Source: Nocardioides marmoriginsengisoli (GTDB taxonomy: Bacteria; Actinomycetota; Actinomycetes; Propionibacteriales; Nocardioidaceae). Taken from it: a stretch of DNA of 64,000 nt. This document shows positions 25,571 to 35,594 of this stretch, one piece after another. The notes under the pieces were generated by a model. It saw only the letters and a program-made list of their open reading frames with translations, was not told the DNA's origin and ran no database searches. Every line of letters begins with the position of its first letter. Positions within the stretch are counted from its first letter, which is position 1. A program made the translations under genes and the position numbers. The DNA lies in contig NZ_RJSE01000008.1 of NCBI RefSeq assembly GCF_003725695.1, forward strand, positions 21,801-85,800, given 5' to 3'.

Positions 25571-26961
25571 TGTCCACCTTCTCCGGGCTCAACACCGCGC
25601 TCTCCGCGCTGCGCTACAACCGGGTCGCGATGGACGTCGCGAACGGCAACATCGCCAACGCCTCCACCGACGGGTACAGCCGGCGACGGATCAACGGCGA
25701 GTCCGTCGGCGCACCGGACCAGCCGGCGATGTGGTCGCGCTACACCGGTGCCGGCGACGGCGTCCGGGTCGGCTCGGTCGGCCGGCTCACCGACGCGCTG
25801 CTCGACGTACGGGCCCGGCGCGAGCACGGCAACCAGGCGTACCTCGACATCCGGCAGGCCGTCCTCGAACGGGTCGAGAGCGGGGTCGGCGAACCCGGCG
25901 ATTCCGGGGTCGCCGCCGCGATCGCCGACTTCCGGTCCGCCTGGCACGACCTCGCCAACAACCCCGGCAGCGACGCGGCCCGCTCCGCGGTGCTCGGCCG
26001 GGCGGCGACGCTCGCCGATGCGATCAAGATCCAGGCCCGCAACATCGCCAGCGAGTCCGGCGACCAGCGCTTCCGGATCCAGGCCGACGTGGCCGAGGTC
26101 AACACCGTCGCCAGCGATCTCGCGGCGACCAACAAGAGCATCGCGATCGCGTCCCTGAACGGGACCGACGCGGGCGTCCTGCTCGACAAGCGCGACCAGC
26201 TCGCGATGCGGCTCTCCGAGCTGACCGGTGCCACCACGACCGCTCGCGCCGACGGCGGCCTCGACGTCGCGGTCAACGGCGTGCCGCTGGTCGTCGGGCA
26301 GCGGGCCGGCAGCCTGCAGATCGCCAGCGGGATCACCCCCGCCGGGGCGAGCGACGGGACGCCGATCAGCTACGCGATCACCGACACCAGCGGTACGACG
26401 GCGGTGCCCGGCGGCATGACCGGCGAGATCGGCGGCGTCACCGACCTGCTCAACACCACGCTGCCGGCGTACACGGCCGGACTGGACGCGATCGCCCAGC
26501 AGCTCGCCGACGAGGTCAACGCCCAGCACGTGGCGGGCTTCGACGCGGCCGGCAACCCGGGCCAGCCGTTCTTCAGCTACACCCCCGGGAGCGCCGCCTC
26601 GTCGCTCGCGGTGGCGATCACCGCGACCGGCGACCTGGCCGCATCGAGCATCCCCGGCGGCGGCCTGGACGCCGGCAACGCGACCGCGCTGGCGGCCGCG
26701 ACCGGGGTCGAGTCGTCGTACCAGCGGCTGGTCAACGGGTTCGGCACCGAGGTCGCCTCGGTCGCCCGGCTGGCCGCGAACCAGAAGGTGCTGACCACCC
26801 AGGTCGACGGCTCCCGCGAACAGCTCTCCGGGGTGAGCCTCGATGAGGAGACCGTCTCGATGCTCGCCGCACAGCATGCCTACGAAGCGGCGGCCCGGGT
26901 GCTGACCACCTTGGACTCGGTGCTCGACACGCTGATCAACCGGACCGGGGTGACCCGCTGA
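25570..26961 (+). CDS. flgK: Flagellar hook-associated protein FlgK
   Basis: 463 residues. The N-terminal SGLNTALSALRYNRVAMDVA and NIANASTDGYSRR are the rod/hook-family signature, and the C-terminus (SLDEETVSMLAAQHAYEAAA, then VLDTLINR) is typical of FlgK. HAP1 forms the hook-filament junction together with FlgL. Start ATG 25570, overlapping the chaperone stop; its own stop overlaps flgL as TGATG. Confident. Confidence 0.95.
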   Translation: MSTFSGLNTALSALRYNRVAMDVANGNIANASTDGYSRRRINGESVGAPDQPAMWSRYTGAGDGVRVGSVGRLTDALLDVRARREHGNQAYLDIRQAVLERVESGVGEPGDSGVAAAIADFRSAWHDLANNPGSDAARSAVLGRAATLADAIKIQARNIASESGDQRFRIQADVAEVNTVASDLAATNKSIAIASLNGTDAGVLLDKRDQLAMRLSELTGATTTARADGGLDVAVNGVPLVVGQRAGSLQIASGITPAGASDGTPISYAITDTSGTTAVPGGMTGEIGGVTDLLNTTLPAYTAGLDAIAQQLADEVNAQHVAGFDAAGNPGQPFFSYTPGSAASSLAVAITATGDLAASSIPGGGLDAGNATALAAATGVESSYQRLVNGFGTEVASVARLAANQKVLTTQVDGSREQLSGVSLDEETVSMLAAQHAYEAAARVLTTLDSVLDTLINRTGVTR

Positions 26962-27851
26962 TGGCCATCCAGCGCGTCACCCAGAACATGCTCTCCGAGC
27001 GCTCGGTCAGCTCGTTGCAGCTCGGCCTCTCCAAGCTCGCCAAGCTCCAGGAGCAGCTGTCGACCGGCCGGATCCTCAACCGGCCCTCGGACTCGCCGCC
27101 GGACACCACCGCGGCGATGCGGATCCGGTCCTCGCTGGCCGACGTGCGGCAGTACGCGCGCAACGCCAACGACGGGAACGGCTGGCTCACCCAGCTCGAC
27201 TCGTCGCTGACCACGATGAACGACCAGGTGCTCCGCGCCCGGGACCTGGCACTGCAGGGGGCCAACGAGGGGGGCGTCGGCCCGGTCGCGCGGGAGGCGC
27301 TGGCGGCCGAGGTCGACCAGATCCGGGCCGGCCTGATCGACACCGCGAACTCCAGCTACCTGGGCCGGCCGGTCTTCGGCGGGGTCACCGCCGGGACCAA
27401 GGCGTACGACGCCACCGGGACGTACGTCGGCACCCCGGGCGCCGTCAACCGGACGATCTCGGAGGGCTCGACGATCCGGGTCGACGTGGACGGCCAGCAG
27501 GCGTTCGGCCCGACGGGCGACTCGGTCTTCGACCACCTCGCCGCGCTGTCGACGGCGCTGCGGGCCGGCGACCAGGTCGGCATCCGGGCCGGCATGACGG
27601 CGCTCAACGCCGACCGGGACCGGATCACCACGACCCAGACCGACGTCGGCAGCCGGCAGATCCGGGTCGAGGCCGCGATCCAGGCGGCCGGCGACGACGA
27701 GCTGAAGCTGAAGACCTCGCTGAGCTCGGTCGAGAACGCCGACCTGCCCAAGGTGATCGTCGACCTGCAGATGCAGCAGACGGCGTACCAGGCGTCGCTG
27801 GCGGCGACCTCGCGGGTGATGCAGCCGAGCCTGCTGGACTTCTTGAGATGA
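26961..27851 (+). CDS. flgL: Flagellar hook-associated protein FlgL
   Basis: 296 residues. HAP3, the second hook-filament junction protein. The start MAIQRVTQNMLSERSVSSLQ and the flagellin-like helix QLSTGRILNRPSDSPPDT are diagnostic, and the C-terminal helix ends in VMQPSLLDFLR, as in flagellins. It is translated from a TGATG overlap with flgK and followed after 25 bases by fliW. Confidence 0.94.
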   Translation: MAIQRVTQNMLSERSVSSLQLGLSKLAKLQEQLSTGRILNRPSDSPPDTTAAMRIRSSLADVRQYARNANDGNGWLTQLDSSLTTMNDQVLRARDLALQGANEGGVGPVAREALAAEVDQIRAGLIDTANSSYLGRPVFGGVTAGTKAYDATGTYVGTPGAVNRTISEGSTIRVDVDGQQAFGPTGDSVFDHLAALSTALRAGDQVGIRAGMTALNADRDRITTTQTDVGSRQIRVEAAIQAAGDDELKLKTSLSSVENADLPKVIVDLQMQQTAYQASLAATSRVMQPSLLDFLR

Positions 27852-27876
27852 GTGCGTGCGAGATGAGGGAGACGCG

Positions 27877-28275
27877 ATGACCGCCACGATGACGGAGATC
27901 CCGGTGATCGACCTGGTGCATCCGCTGCCGGGCTTCCCCGACCAGCGCCGGTTCGCGCTGGTCGCGCTCGACGAGGACGGTGTGCTCTGCCAGCTGCGGT
28001 CCCTGGACGACCCGTCGCTGCGGTTCCTGGTGGTGCCGCCGTCGGCGTTCTTCCCGGAGTACGCACCGGAGGTCAGCGACGAGGTCGTCGCCGACCTGGA
28101 GATCGCGTCGGCCGAGGACGTGATCGTGCTGCTGGTGCTCAACGCCGGCGACTCGCTGGGCAGCACCACTGCCAACCTGCTGGCGCCGGTGCTGGTGAAC
28201 ACCGCGACCCGGCGGGCGAGCCAGGTCATCCTGGATGATCCGTCGTTGTCCATCGCGGCACCGTTGGTGGCGTGA
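27877..28275 (+). CDS. fliW: Flagellar assembly factor FliW
   Basis: 132 residues from ATG 27877 behind GAGGGAG. FliW binds flagellin and also CsrA; when flagellin is exported FliW is free to hold CsrA and release the flagellin mRNA. Motifs are the LPGFPDQRRFALV start and DVIVLLVLNA in the core, typical of the family, with NLLAPVLVN near the end. csrA follows 17 bases later. The pair explains the CsrA-like hairpin in the flagellin leader. Confidence 0.92.
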   Translation: MTATMTEIPVIDLVHPLPGFPDQRRFALVALDEDGVLCQLRSLDDPSLRFLVVPPSAFFPEYAPEVSDEVVADLEIASAEDVIVLLVLNAGDSLGSTTANLLAPVLVNTATRRASQVILDDPSLSIAAPLVA

Positions 28276-28292
28276 TCGCGTAGCGTGACCGC

Positions 28293-28526
28293 ATGCTGGT
28301 TCTGAGTCGCCGTGTGGGCGAGAGCGTCGTCATCGGGGATGACGTCACCATCACGATCCTCGAGGTCCGCGGTGACATCGTCCGGGTCGGCATCGACGCA
28401 CCCCGTTCGGTGGCGGTGCACCGGGCCGAGCTGCTGGAGCAGCTCGAGCACAGCAACCGCGAGGCCGCGTCCCCCAGCGAGGACGCCGTCGCCAACCTGA
28501 CCCAGGCCCTGCGCAACCAGGACTGA
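28293..28526 (+). CDS. csrA: Carbon storage/translation regulator CsrA
   Basis: 77 residues. An RNA-binding homodimer that represses translation at GGA sites. MLVLSRRVGESVVIGDDVTI is the classic start and the VRVGIDAP strand with the RAELLEQLE helix completes the fold. An Arg near position 44 that contacts RNA is replaced by other residues only outside the core, so binding should be normal. ATG 28293 lies 6 bases after TAGCGT (28281-28286), so it also has its own leaderless promoter inside the flagellar operon. Long C-terminal tail of about 20 residues. Confidence 0.95.
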   Translation: MLVLSRRVGESVVIGDDVTITILEVRGDIVRVGIDAPRSVAVHRAELLEQLEHSNREAASPSEDAVANLTQALRNQD

Positions 28527-28584
28527 TCCGTGACCCGGGGGCATCCTCCGGCGTTGTGACTGCAGACGTCGAAGGAGACCTTCC

Positions 28585-29553
28585 ATGCAGTCACGCCGTG
28601 TGCTCATCGTGCTCAGTGCGCTCGCCCTGCTCGCCGGGTCGGTCGGGACCGTCGTACCGGCTTCGGGTGCCGGGCGGCACTACACCGAGTACGTCGCGCT
28701 CGGCGACTCCTGGTCGGCCGACGTGGTGATCCTCAACGCCCAGGGACTGCCGGCCACCAAGTACGCGCCGATCGGCTGCGCGCAGTCCCAGGTCAACTAC
28801 CCGAAGCTGGTCGCCAAGGCGCTGAAGGTCCGCACCTTCCGGGACGCGACCTGCGGGTCGGCGACGACGAAGGACTTCTACCGGCCGCAGACCGGCCTGC
28901 CGACCGGCGGCAGCAACCCGCCGCAGTTCAACCGGCTGACCCGGACCACCGACCTGGTCACCGTCGGCATCGGCGGCAACGACGCCGGCTTCGCGAGCGC
29001 GGCGATCAGCTGCCTGAACCTGCTGCCGACGAACACCAGTGCCTTCGACGCGCTCAGGTTGCCGGTCTCGCTGCCGCTGCTCGGGTCGAGCGTCCCGCTC
29101 GGCGGCTGCAAGCAGCGCTTCGTCAAGGGCGGCCGCGACCAGCTCGCCGAGCAGATCAACGCCTCGCTGCCGAAGCTGGTCGCCGCGCTGAAGGAGATCC
29201 ACCGGCGGTCGCCGAAGGCCCGGATCCTGATGGTCAACTACCTCGACGGCATCCCGGCCAAGGGCTGCTACCCGCTGGTCCCGATCACCGACCTGGACAT
29301 GGCCTACCTGCACGTCACCTTCAACCGGCTGAACGCGATGGTGAAGCGGGCGGCGGCGCTCGGCGGCGCCGAGCTGGTGGACACCTTCGCCGACTCGCAC
29401 GGTCACCACGTCTGCACCGGACCGACCACCCGGTACGTCGAGGGACTGGGCGGGATCTCCCTGAACGCCCCGGCGATCGCGATCCCGGCGCACCCGAACT
29501 CGGCCGGTGCCGCCAGCCAGTACCGCTCGGTGATGAAGAAGCTCGCCCGCTAG
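28585..29553 (+). CDS. Secreted SGNH/GDSL hydrolase
   Basis: 322 residues with a Sec signal peptide (about residues 1-29, ending PASGAG). Block I is ALGDSWSAD with Ser42 as nucleophile, block III is GIGGNDAGF near residue 130, and block V is HPNSAG with His303. Asp probably lies three residues before that His or in the VDTFADSHGHH segment. This is an extracellular esterase/lipase of the SGNH clan, and two or three disulfides are likely (CAQS, CGSA, CLNL, GGCKQ, GCYP). GAAGGAGACC precedes the ATG. It lies inside the flagellar block but has no evident flagellar role. Confidence 0.88.
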   Translation: MQSRRVLIVLSALALLAGSVGTVVPASGAGRHYTEYVALGDSWSADVVILNAQGLPATKYAPIGCAQSQVNYPKLVAKALKVRTFRDATCGSATTKDFYRPQTGLPTGGSNPPQFNRLTRTTDLVTVGIGGNDAGFASAAISCLNLLPTNTSAFDALRLPVSLPLLGSSVPLGGCKQRFVKGGRDQLAEQINASLPKLVAALKEIHRRSPKARILMVNYLDGIPAKGCYPLVPITDLDMAYLHVTFNRLNAMVKRAAALGGAELVDTFADSHGHHVCTGPTTRYVEGLGGISLNAPAIAIPAHPNSAGAASQYRSVMKKLAR

Positions 29554-29568
29554 GAGACTCGCCCTTTC

Positions 29569-29596
29569 CTCAACTCCGACCGCGGAGCGCCGATAG
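29569..29596 (+). promoter_or_regulatory. Sigma-28-like promoter of the cheA-cheW-mcp operon
   Basis: CTCA (29569-29572), 16 bases, GCCGATAG (29589-29596), 25 bases before the GTG of cheA. Third example of this element in the window. Confidence 0.65.
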
Positions 29597-29621
29597 GCAC
29601 TGCGTCGGAGGGAGGCCCAAG

Positions 29622-31928
29622 GTGGGTGCAGTGGACGATGATGCCGAGATCATCGCCGAGTTCCTCGTGGAGTCCCACGAGAACCTCGACCAGCTCGACC
29701 GGGACCTGGTCGAGCTCGAGCGCGCGCCGGGATCGCGGGAGCTGCTCTCCAGCATCTTCCGGACGATCCACACCATCAAGGGCACCAGCGGATTCCTCGC
29801 GTTCAACCGCCTGGAGGCGCTGACCCACGTCGGCGAGAACCTGCTCTCCCGGCTCCGGGACGGCGAGATGGTGATGACCGGGCCGGTCACCGAAGAGCTG
29901 CTGCGGATGGTGGACACCGTCCGCGCGCTGCTGGATTCCGTCGAGAGCAGCGGCAAGGACACGGCCGCTGAGGTCGACGTGGAGACCGTCGTGGCGGCGC
30001 TCAAGGCCGTCCTCGACGGTACGCCGGGGGGCGGGGAGGCGCCCGCCGGCGTACCGGAGGAGGAGGCGAGCGCCGCCACGATCGACCCGGGTGCGAGCTC
30101 GCCGGATGCTCCGGCTGCCGCGGTGCCGTTCCCGAGTACGGTCCCGGTGGCGGAGCCCGTGCTGGCGGAGCCTGTGCTGGCGGAGCCTGTGCCGGCGGAG
30201 CCCGTGCTCGCGGAGCCCGTGCTCGCGGAGACCCTTCCTGCTGAGCCCGTGCCCACCGAGCCCGACGCCCGGGAGGACGACGAGAGCGCGCGTCGCGGGG
30301 TCGTCGACTCCTCGGTCCGGGTCGACGTCGACCTGCTCGACAGCCTGGTCCAGCTCGTCGGCGAGCTGGTGCTGACCCGCAACCAGGTCCTCCAGCGGAC
30401 CGAGGGTGCCGCCGACATCGAGCTGCTGCGCGCCGCCCAGCGCCTCGACCTGGTCGCCAGCGAGCTGCAGGAAGGGATCATGAAGACCCGGATGCAGCCG
30501 ATCGGCCAGGTCTGGTCGAAGATGCCGCGGATCGTGCGGGACCTCGCCGTCCAGCTCGGCCGCGAGGTCGACCTGCAGATGGAGGGGCACGAGACCGAGC
30601 TCGACCGGTCCCTCCTCGAAGCGCTCAAGGGCCCGCTCACGCACCTGGTCCGCAACGCGCTCGACCACGGCATCGAGCCCCCCGCCCAGCGCGTGGCCGC
30701 GGGCAAGCCGGCCCAGGGGCGACTGCTGCTGCGCTCCTTCCACGAGAGCGGTCAGGTGGTCGTCGAGATCAGCGACGACGGCAAGGGCATCGATCCGGAG
30801 GTGATCACCCGGGTGGCGATCGAGCGCAACGTGGTCACCCGGGACCAGGCCTCCCGGATGGAGCCCCGCGAGATCGTGAACCTGATCTTCCGGCCCGGCT
30901 TCTCGACCGCCGCGGAGGTCACCAACGTCTCAGGTCGCGGTGTCGGGATGGACGTCGTCCGCACCAACATCGAACGCATCGGCGGCACCGTCGACATGCA
31001 GAGCCAGGTCGGCGTCGGCACCACCTGCCGGGTGCGTATCCCGCTGACCCTCGCGATCATCCCGGCACTGGTGATCGGCGAGGGCGAGGAGACCTACGCG
31101 ATCCCGCAGGCGAATCTGGTCGAGCTGGTCCGGCTGGAGGCCGACGACCTGGCCCGCAACGTCGAGGAGATCGCCGGCGCCCCGCTGCTGCGGCTGCGCG
31201 GGCACCTGCTGCCGCTGGTGTCGATGGCCGAGGTGCTCGGACGTCCCCGGCCCGACGTCGACGCGCTGACCGTCGTGGTGGTGCAGGCCGACGAGGTCCG
31301 TTTCGGGATCTGCGTCGACGCCGTGCACGACACCCAGGAGATCGTGGTGAAGCCGATCGGCCGGCAGCTCAAGGCGCTGGCGACGTACGCCGGCGCCACC
31401 ATCATGGGCGACGGCCGGGTGGCGCTGATCCTCGACGTCCCCGGGATCGCGCACGCGCACGCACTGGCCCAGCACGGCCGCGGATCGGCCCAGACCGCCG
31501 ACCCGGTCGCGACCGCGGACGCCAGTACGGCGCTGCTGGTGCTCGAGGTCGGCGGCCAGCGGGCGGCACTGCCGCTGCGCGAGGTCTCCCGGCTGGAGGA
31601 GTTCGCGCTCGACCGGATCGAGACGTCCGGCGGCGTCGAGGCTGTCCAGTACCGCGACGGCATCCTGCCGCTGGTCCGCCTGGCCGGTGCGATCGGCCTG
31701 GCCGAGCGCGCCCGCGAGGACGACCAGGTGTCGGTCGTCGTGCACGAGGCCGGCGCGAGCCGGATCGGGATCGTGATCGACCGGGTGCTCGACGTGGTCG
31801 ACGTCGCGGTCGCGCCGAGCGAGGTGGGGCGTCGTACCGGCGTCCTCGGCTCCGCGGTGATCGGCGACCGGGTCACCGACCTGGTCGACCTGGAGGCCGT
31901 CGTCCGGCACTCGGGGGTGGGCGCCTGA
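29622..31928 (+). CDS. cheA: Chemotaxis histidine kinase CheA
   Basis: 768 residues from GTG 29622 behind GGAGGGAGG. Domains in order: Hpt P1 with the phosphorylated His50 in [15 protein letters not shown]; a long linker with a repeated EPVLA unit (about residues 177-217); dimerisation; ATPase with [11 protein letters not shown] (N box), ISDDGKGID (G1) and GRGVGMDVV (G2); then two CheW-like domains in tandem (about residues 490-610 and 635-760). The second CheW domain is unusual; most CheA end after one. No CheY-binding P2 domain is evident. Coupled to cheW by TGATG. It passes phosphate to a CheY that is not in this window. Confidence 0.93.
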   Translation: MGAVDDDAEIIAEFLVESHENLDQLDRDLVELERAPGSRELLSSIFRTIHTIKGTSGFLAFNRLEALTHVGENLLSRLRDGEMVMTGPVTEELLRMVDTVRALLDSVESSGKDTAAEVDVETVVAALKAVLDGTPGGGEAPAGVPEEEASAATIDPGASSPDAPAAAVPFPSTVPVAEPVLAEPVLAEPVPAEPVLAEPVLAETLPAEPVPTEPDAREDDESARRGVVDSSVRVDVDLLDSLVQLVGELVLTRNQVLQRTEGAADIELLRAAQRLDLVASELQEGIMKTRMQPIGQVWSKMPRIVRDLAVQLGREVDLQMEGHETELDRSLLEALKGPLTHLVRNALDHGIEPPAQRVAAGKPAQGRLLLRSFHESGQVVVEISDDGKGIDPEVITRVAIERNVVTRDQASRMEPREIVNLIFRPGFSTAAEVTNVSGRGVGMDVVRTNIERIGGTVDMQSQVGVGTTCRVRIPLTLAIIPALVIGEGEETYAIPQANLVELVRLEADDLARNVEEIAGAPLLRLRGHLLPLVSMAEVLGRPRPDVDALTVVVVQADEVRFGICVDAVHDTQEIVVKPIGRQLKALATYAGATIMGDGRVALILDVPGIAHAHALAQHGRGSAQTADPVATADASTALLVLEVGGQRAALPLREVSRLEEFALDRIETSGGVEAVQYRDGILPLVRLAGAIGLAERAREDDQVSVVVHEAGASRIGIVIDRVLDVVDVAVAPSEVGRRTGVLGSAVIGDRVTDLVDLEAVVRHSGVGA
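30151..30270 (+). repeat. Imperfect 15-base repeat in cheA
   Basis: Six to seven copies of a 15-base unit (GAGCCCGTGCTGGCG and variants) encode EPVLA pentapeptides in the linker after P1. The tract is in frame and can change length without breaking the protein. Confidence 0.7.
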
Positions 31929-32398
31929 TGAGCGAGTCCCAGTACTGCACCTTCTGGGTGGACGGACTCTTCTTCGGGGTCGCCGTCTCCAGCGTCCAGG
32001 AGGTGCTCCGCTACCAGCCGCTGACCGTGGTGCCGTCGGCACCCGGGGCCATCCAGGGCCTGATCAACCTGCGCGGCCAGATCGTCACCGCCGTCGACCT
32101 GCGCCACCGGCTCGGCCTGCCGCCGCGCACGGACGGCGCACTCCCGATGAACGTGATCGTCCGCAGCCGCGGCGAGGTGGTCAGCCTCCTCGTCGACGAC
32201 ATCGGAGACGTGATCACGCCCGATGCCGCACCCCACGGCGGGCTCGACCTCGAGCCCGCTCCCGCCAACGTGCCGTCCGTCGTGCAGGACGTGGTCAGCG
32301 GAGTACTCGCTCTGCCGGACGCGATCCTGCTCGTCCTCGACGCCGATCGTGCAGCCGACGTCTCGGTTGCGCCGCTACCCACCGGAGGAACCCCATGA
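31928..32398 (+). CDS. cheW: Chemotaxis adaptor protein CheW
   Basis: 156 residues. CheW links chemoreceptors to CheA. The motifs [40 protein letters not shown] and [12 protein letters not shown] are typical. The start overlaps cheA (TGATG), and the ATGA at the end overlaps the chemoreceptor, so the three are made together. Together with the double CheW domain of CheA this gives three CheW folds per signalling unit. Confidence 0.93.
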   Translation: MSESQYCTFWVDGLFFGVAVSSVQEVLRYQPLTVVPSAPGAIQGLINLRGQIVTAVDLRHRLGLPPRTDGALPMNVIVRSRGEVVSLLVDDIGDVITPDAAPHGGLDLEPAPANVPSVVQDVVSGVLALPDAILLVLDADRAADVSVAPLPTGGTP

Positions 32399-34671
32399 CC
32401 GAGCTCGACACCGTCCCCGTCAACGGGACCAGCGGCAAGCCGAACCGCAAGACCCGGACGGCACCAGACCTGACCAAGCTGATCTCGGTGCTCGACGGCC
32501 TGCCGACCCGGGTGATGCTGGCCGACCGGGACTTCGTGATCACCTACGCCAACCCGGCGACCGTCGAGGGTCTCCGCGGGCTGGCGGACTGGATCCCGGT
32601 GGAGCCGGACGCGCTGGTCGGCTCGAGCCTGGACATCTTCCACAAGGACCCGTCGTACCAGCGGCACCTGCTCGCGGATGTCTCCAACCTGCCGCGGCGC
32701 GCGCTGATCAGCGTCGGCCCGCAGACCCTGGACCTCAGCGTCTCGGCGCTGCTCGACGAGGACGGCGAGTACGTCGGCGCGATGGCGACCTGGGAGAACG
32801 TGACCGAGAAGCTCGAGCTGGAGAAGCAGGTCGCGCGGGTCACGTCGATGATGGAGAACTCGCCGACGAACATGATGTTCGCCGACCGCGACTTCGTGAT
32901 CACCTACATGAACCCGGCGTCGCTGGAGACGCTGACCCGGCTCGAAGACCACCTCCCGGTGAAGGCGGCCGACGTGGTCGGCTCGAGCCTGGACATCTTC
33001 CACAAGACGCCGGCGTACCAGCGCGGCATCCTGGCCGACGACGCTAACCTGCCCCGCCGGGCGAACATCGGGGTCGGGCCCGAGACCCTGGACCTGCTGG
33101 TCTCGGCGATCCGCGACGAGTCCGGCGAGTACATCGGCGCGATGGCGACCTGGGAGGTCGTCACCGACCGGCTGCGCGCCGAGCGGGAGGTCTCCGAGGC
33201 GACGGCCGACACTGCCGCGGTGAACAACGTGCTGGCCAGCCTGGCCGGGGTGTCGTCGGTCGACGAGGCCGTGCAGAGCGCGCTCGACACCGTCCGCAAC
33301 GACTTCGGCTGGGCCTACGGCTCGTTCTGGAGGATCGACCAGGCGGACCAGAAGCTCAAGTACGTCCAGGAGTCCGGCGACGCCGGTGAGGAGTTCCGGA
33401 AGGTCACCCTGGCGGCGTCGTTCGCGAAGGGCGTCGGCCTCTCCGGCCGCACCTGGGCCAGCGGCGAGCTGTTCTTCACCGCGGACATCGGCGAGATGAC
33501 CGACTGCGTCCGGGCGCCGGTCGCCCAGAAGGTCGGCGTGAAGTCGGGCGTCTGCTTCCCGATCACGGTGGCCGGCGAGGTGATCGGCACGATGGACTTC
33601 TTCGCGACCGAGACCCTGGAGCCGTCCGAGCAGCGCCTGGAGTCGTTGCGCAACGTCGGCCGGCTGGTCTCCCAGGCGATCGAGCGGATCGACAAGGAGA
33701 CCGTGGCCCGCGAGGAGGCGGCCGAGCTGTCCCGCAAGGTCGACCTGGTCCTCGAGGTGGTGCGGGCGGCCGCGAGCGGCGACCTGACCCGGGAGATCCC
33801 GGTGGCCGGTGACGACGCGATCGGCCAGCTGGCCGGGGGCCTCGGTTCGCTGCTGGAGACGCTGCGCGGCAGCATGACCAACATCGGTTCCACCGCGGAC
33901 ACGCTGGCGGTGGCCTCGGAGCAGCTCACGATCCTGTCGCAGGGCATGGGCGACGGCGCGACCGCCACCTCGGAGCGGGCGGCCAGTGCCTCCAGCGCCT
34001 CGGTCCAGGTCTCGGCCAGCATCCAGACGGTGGCGACGGCCGCCGAGGAGATGACCGCGAGCATCCGGGAGATCGCCAAGAACGCCACCGAGGCGGCGAC
34101 GGTCGCCACCGGCGCGGTCGGCGTGGCCAGCTCGGCGCAGGGGACGGTCGCCAGCCTGGGCGAGTCCAGCGCCGAGATCGGCCAGGTCATCAAGGTGATC
34201 ACCTCGATCGCCCAGCAGACCAACCTGCTCGCCCTCAACGCCACCATCGAGGCGGCCCGGGCCGGCGACGCCGGCAAGGGCTTCGCGGTGGTCGCCAACG
34301 AGGTCAAGGAGCTGGCCAAGGAGACCGCGCGGGCGACCGAGGACATCGGCCAGAAGATCGAGGCGATCCAGTCCGACACCCAGGGTGCGGTCGCGGCGAT
34401 CGCCGAGATCTCCGAGGTGATCGGCCGGATCAACGACATCCAGACCACGATCGCCTCCGCGGTCGAGGAGCAGACCGCGACGACGAACGAGATCGCCCGC
34501 AGCGTCACCGAGGCCGCGGCCGGGGCGAACGGCATCGCCGAGGACGTCACCCAGGTCGCGAGCGCCGCCGAGGACACCCGTCACGGCTCGCAGAACACCT
34601 TGCAGTCCGCCACCGACCTCGCCGGGATGGCCGCCGAGCTGAAGGACCTGGTCAGCAGGTTCCAGGTCTGA
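32395..34671 (+). CDS. Soluble chemoreceptor with two PAS-like domains and GAF
   Basis: 758 residues with no membrane segment, so it is a cytosolic sensor. Two nearly repeated PAS-like units (about residues 27-145 and 147-262) share [16 protein letters not shown] / [16 protein letters not shown] and [16 protein letters not shown], so they arose by duplication. A GAF domain follows (about 275-440: [32 protein letters not shown]). Then come a HAMP-like stretch and the MCP signalling hairpin ([40 protein letters not shown]). No C-terminal NWETF-type pentapeptide or obvious methylation-enzyme tether is seen. It probably senses a redox or ligand signal inside the cell. Confidence 0.9.
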   Translation: MTELDTVPVNGTSGKPNRKTRTAPDLTKLISVLDGLPTRVMLADRDFVITYANPATVEGLRGLADWIPVEPDALVGSSLDIFHKDPSYQRHLLADVSNLPRRALISVGPQTLDLSVSALLDEDGEYVGAMATWENVTEKLELEKQVARVTSMMENSPTNMMFADRDFVITYMNPASLETLTRLEDHLPVKAADVVGSSLDIFHKTPAYQRGILADDANLPRRANIGVGPETLDLLVSAIRDESGEYIGAMATWEVVTDRLRAEREVSEATADTAAVNNVLASLAGVSSVDEAVQSALDTVRNDFGWAYGSFWRIDQADQKLKYVQESGDAGEEFRKVTLAASFAKGVGLSGRTWASGELFFTADIGEMTDCVRAPVAQKVGVKSGVCFPITVAGEVIGTMDFFATETLEPSEQRLESLRNVGRLVSQAIERIDKETVAREEAAELSRKVDLVLEVVRAAASGDLTREIPVAGDDAIGQLAGGLGSLLETLRGSMTNIGSTADTLAVASEQLTILSQGMGDGATATSERAASASSASVQVSASIQTVATAAEEMTASIREIAKNATEAATVATGAVGVASSAQGTVASLGESSAEIGQVIKVITSIAQQTNLLALNATIEAARAGDAGKGFAVVANEVKELAKETARATEDIGQKIEAIQSDTQGAVAAIAEISEVIGRINDIQTTIASAVEEQTATTNEIARSVTEAAAGANGIAEDVTQVASAAEDTRHGSQNTLQSATDLAGMAAELKDLVSRFQV

Positions 34672-34675
34672 CGTC

Positions 34676-34763
34676 GAGTAGGCCCGAAATTCCGTTGAGT
34701 GGGCTCAAAGTGTCGGCTGCGGCCGGCGCAACGGGACCACTCGACGGAATCTAGGGCCTACTC
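34676..34763 (+). repeat. Large inverted repeat between convergent genes
   Basis: Arms 34676-34702 and 34737-34763 are 27 bases, 24 of which match, around a 34-base loop. It lies exactly between the chemoreceptor stop (34671) and the response-regulator stop (34772). No T-run is present. It may be a bidirectional terminator or a short mobile-type (MITE-like) repeat. Confidence 0.65.
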
Positions 34764-34771
34764 AACGGTCT

Positions 34772-35413
34772 TCAGCGGGGGAGGAGGCGGGAGGCCAGAA
34801 GGGCGGCCTGGGTACGGCGCTGGACGCCGAGGCGGGCGAGGATCCGGGTGACGTGGTTCTTGACGGTCTTCTCGGCGAGGTAGAGCCGCAGGCCGATCTC
34901 GCGGTTGGTCAGTCCCTCGGCGAGCAGCTCCAGGATCCGCAGCTGCTGGTCGGTCAGCCCGGAGAGCTCCGCCGGCCCGTGGTTGGTCTCCTCGAGCCAG
35001 GTGATCACCCGGCGGGCCATCGTGGGGTCGATCAGGGACTGGCCCGACGCGATGGTCCGGACCGCGCTCAGCAGCGAGTCGCCCTCGACCTCCTTGAGCA
35101 CGTAGCCGGCCGCGCCGGCCCGGATCGCGGAGACGATCGCCTCCTCGTCGTCGTAGCTGGTCAGGATCAGCGCCCGCACGCTCGGTGCGGTCGTCCGTAG
35201 CTGGGCGCAGAGGTCGATCCCGGAACCGTCGGGCAGCCGGGCGTCCAGCACGGCGACGTCGGGCCGCAGGGCGGGGATGGCGTGCGCGGCGCCGGCGATG
35301 GTGGAGCTCTCGCCGACCACCTCGACGTCGCCGTCGGACTCGAGGAGGGCACGAACGCCTCGACGCACGATGTCGTGGTCGTCGAGCAGGAAGACGCGCA
35401 AGGGCTCACTCAT
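34772..35413 (-). CDS. NarL/DevR-type response regulator
   Basis: 213 residues. Receiver domain with DDHD at 11-14, phosphoacceptor Asp57 (VAVLDARLPDGSG), Thr/Ser at LILTSYDD and Lys in GYVLKEVEG. A LuxR/NarL helix-turn-helix follows (LTDQQLRILELLAEGLTNRE, then EKTVKNHVTRILARLG). It resembles DevR/DosR-type regulators. No sensor kinase is adjacent, so its partner is elsewhere. The upstream 180 bases hold no gene and no convincing single promoter. Confidence 0.9.
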   Translation of the reverse strand: MSEPLRVFLLDDHDIVRRGVRALLESDGDVEVVGESSTIAGAAHAIPALRPDVAVLDARLPDGSGIDLCAQLRTTAPSVRALILTSYDDEEAIVSAIRAGAAGYVLKEVEGDSLLSAVRTIASGQSLIDPTMARRVITWLEETNHGPAELSGLTDQQLRILELLAEGLTNREIGLRLYLAEKTVKNHVTRILARLGVQRRTQAALLASRLLPR

Positions 35414-35594
35414 TCTGGTGTTCTATCGCGGTTGCGGACTAAATGCGTGAATTGTCGGGAAGGTGGGTACAGATCCTGACAAATGGTATAGACCGCTCCG
35501 GCCAAAAAGTGTGAAAAAGGGCGTAACCGACACGCACTTCTGGAGTTAGACATGTCGGAGGCCCACACTGAGGGGGTCAGGGAGAAGGATCGTC

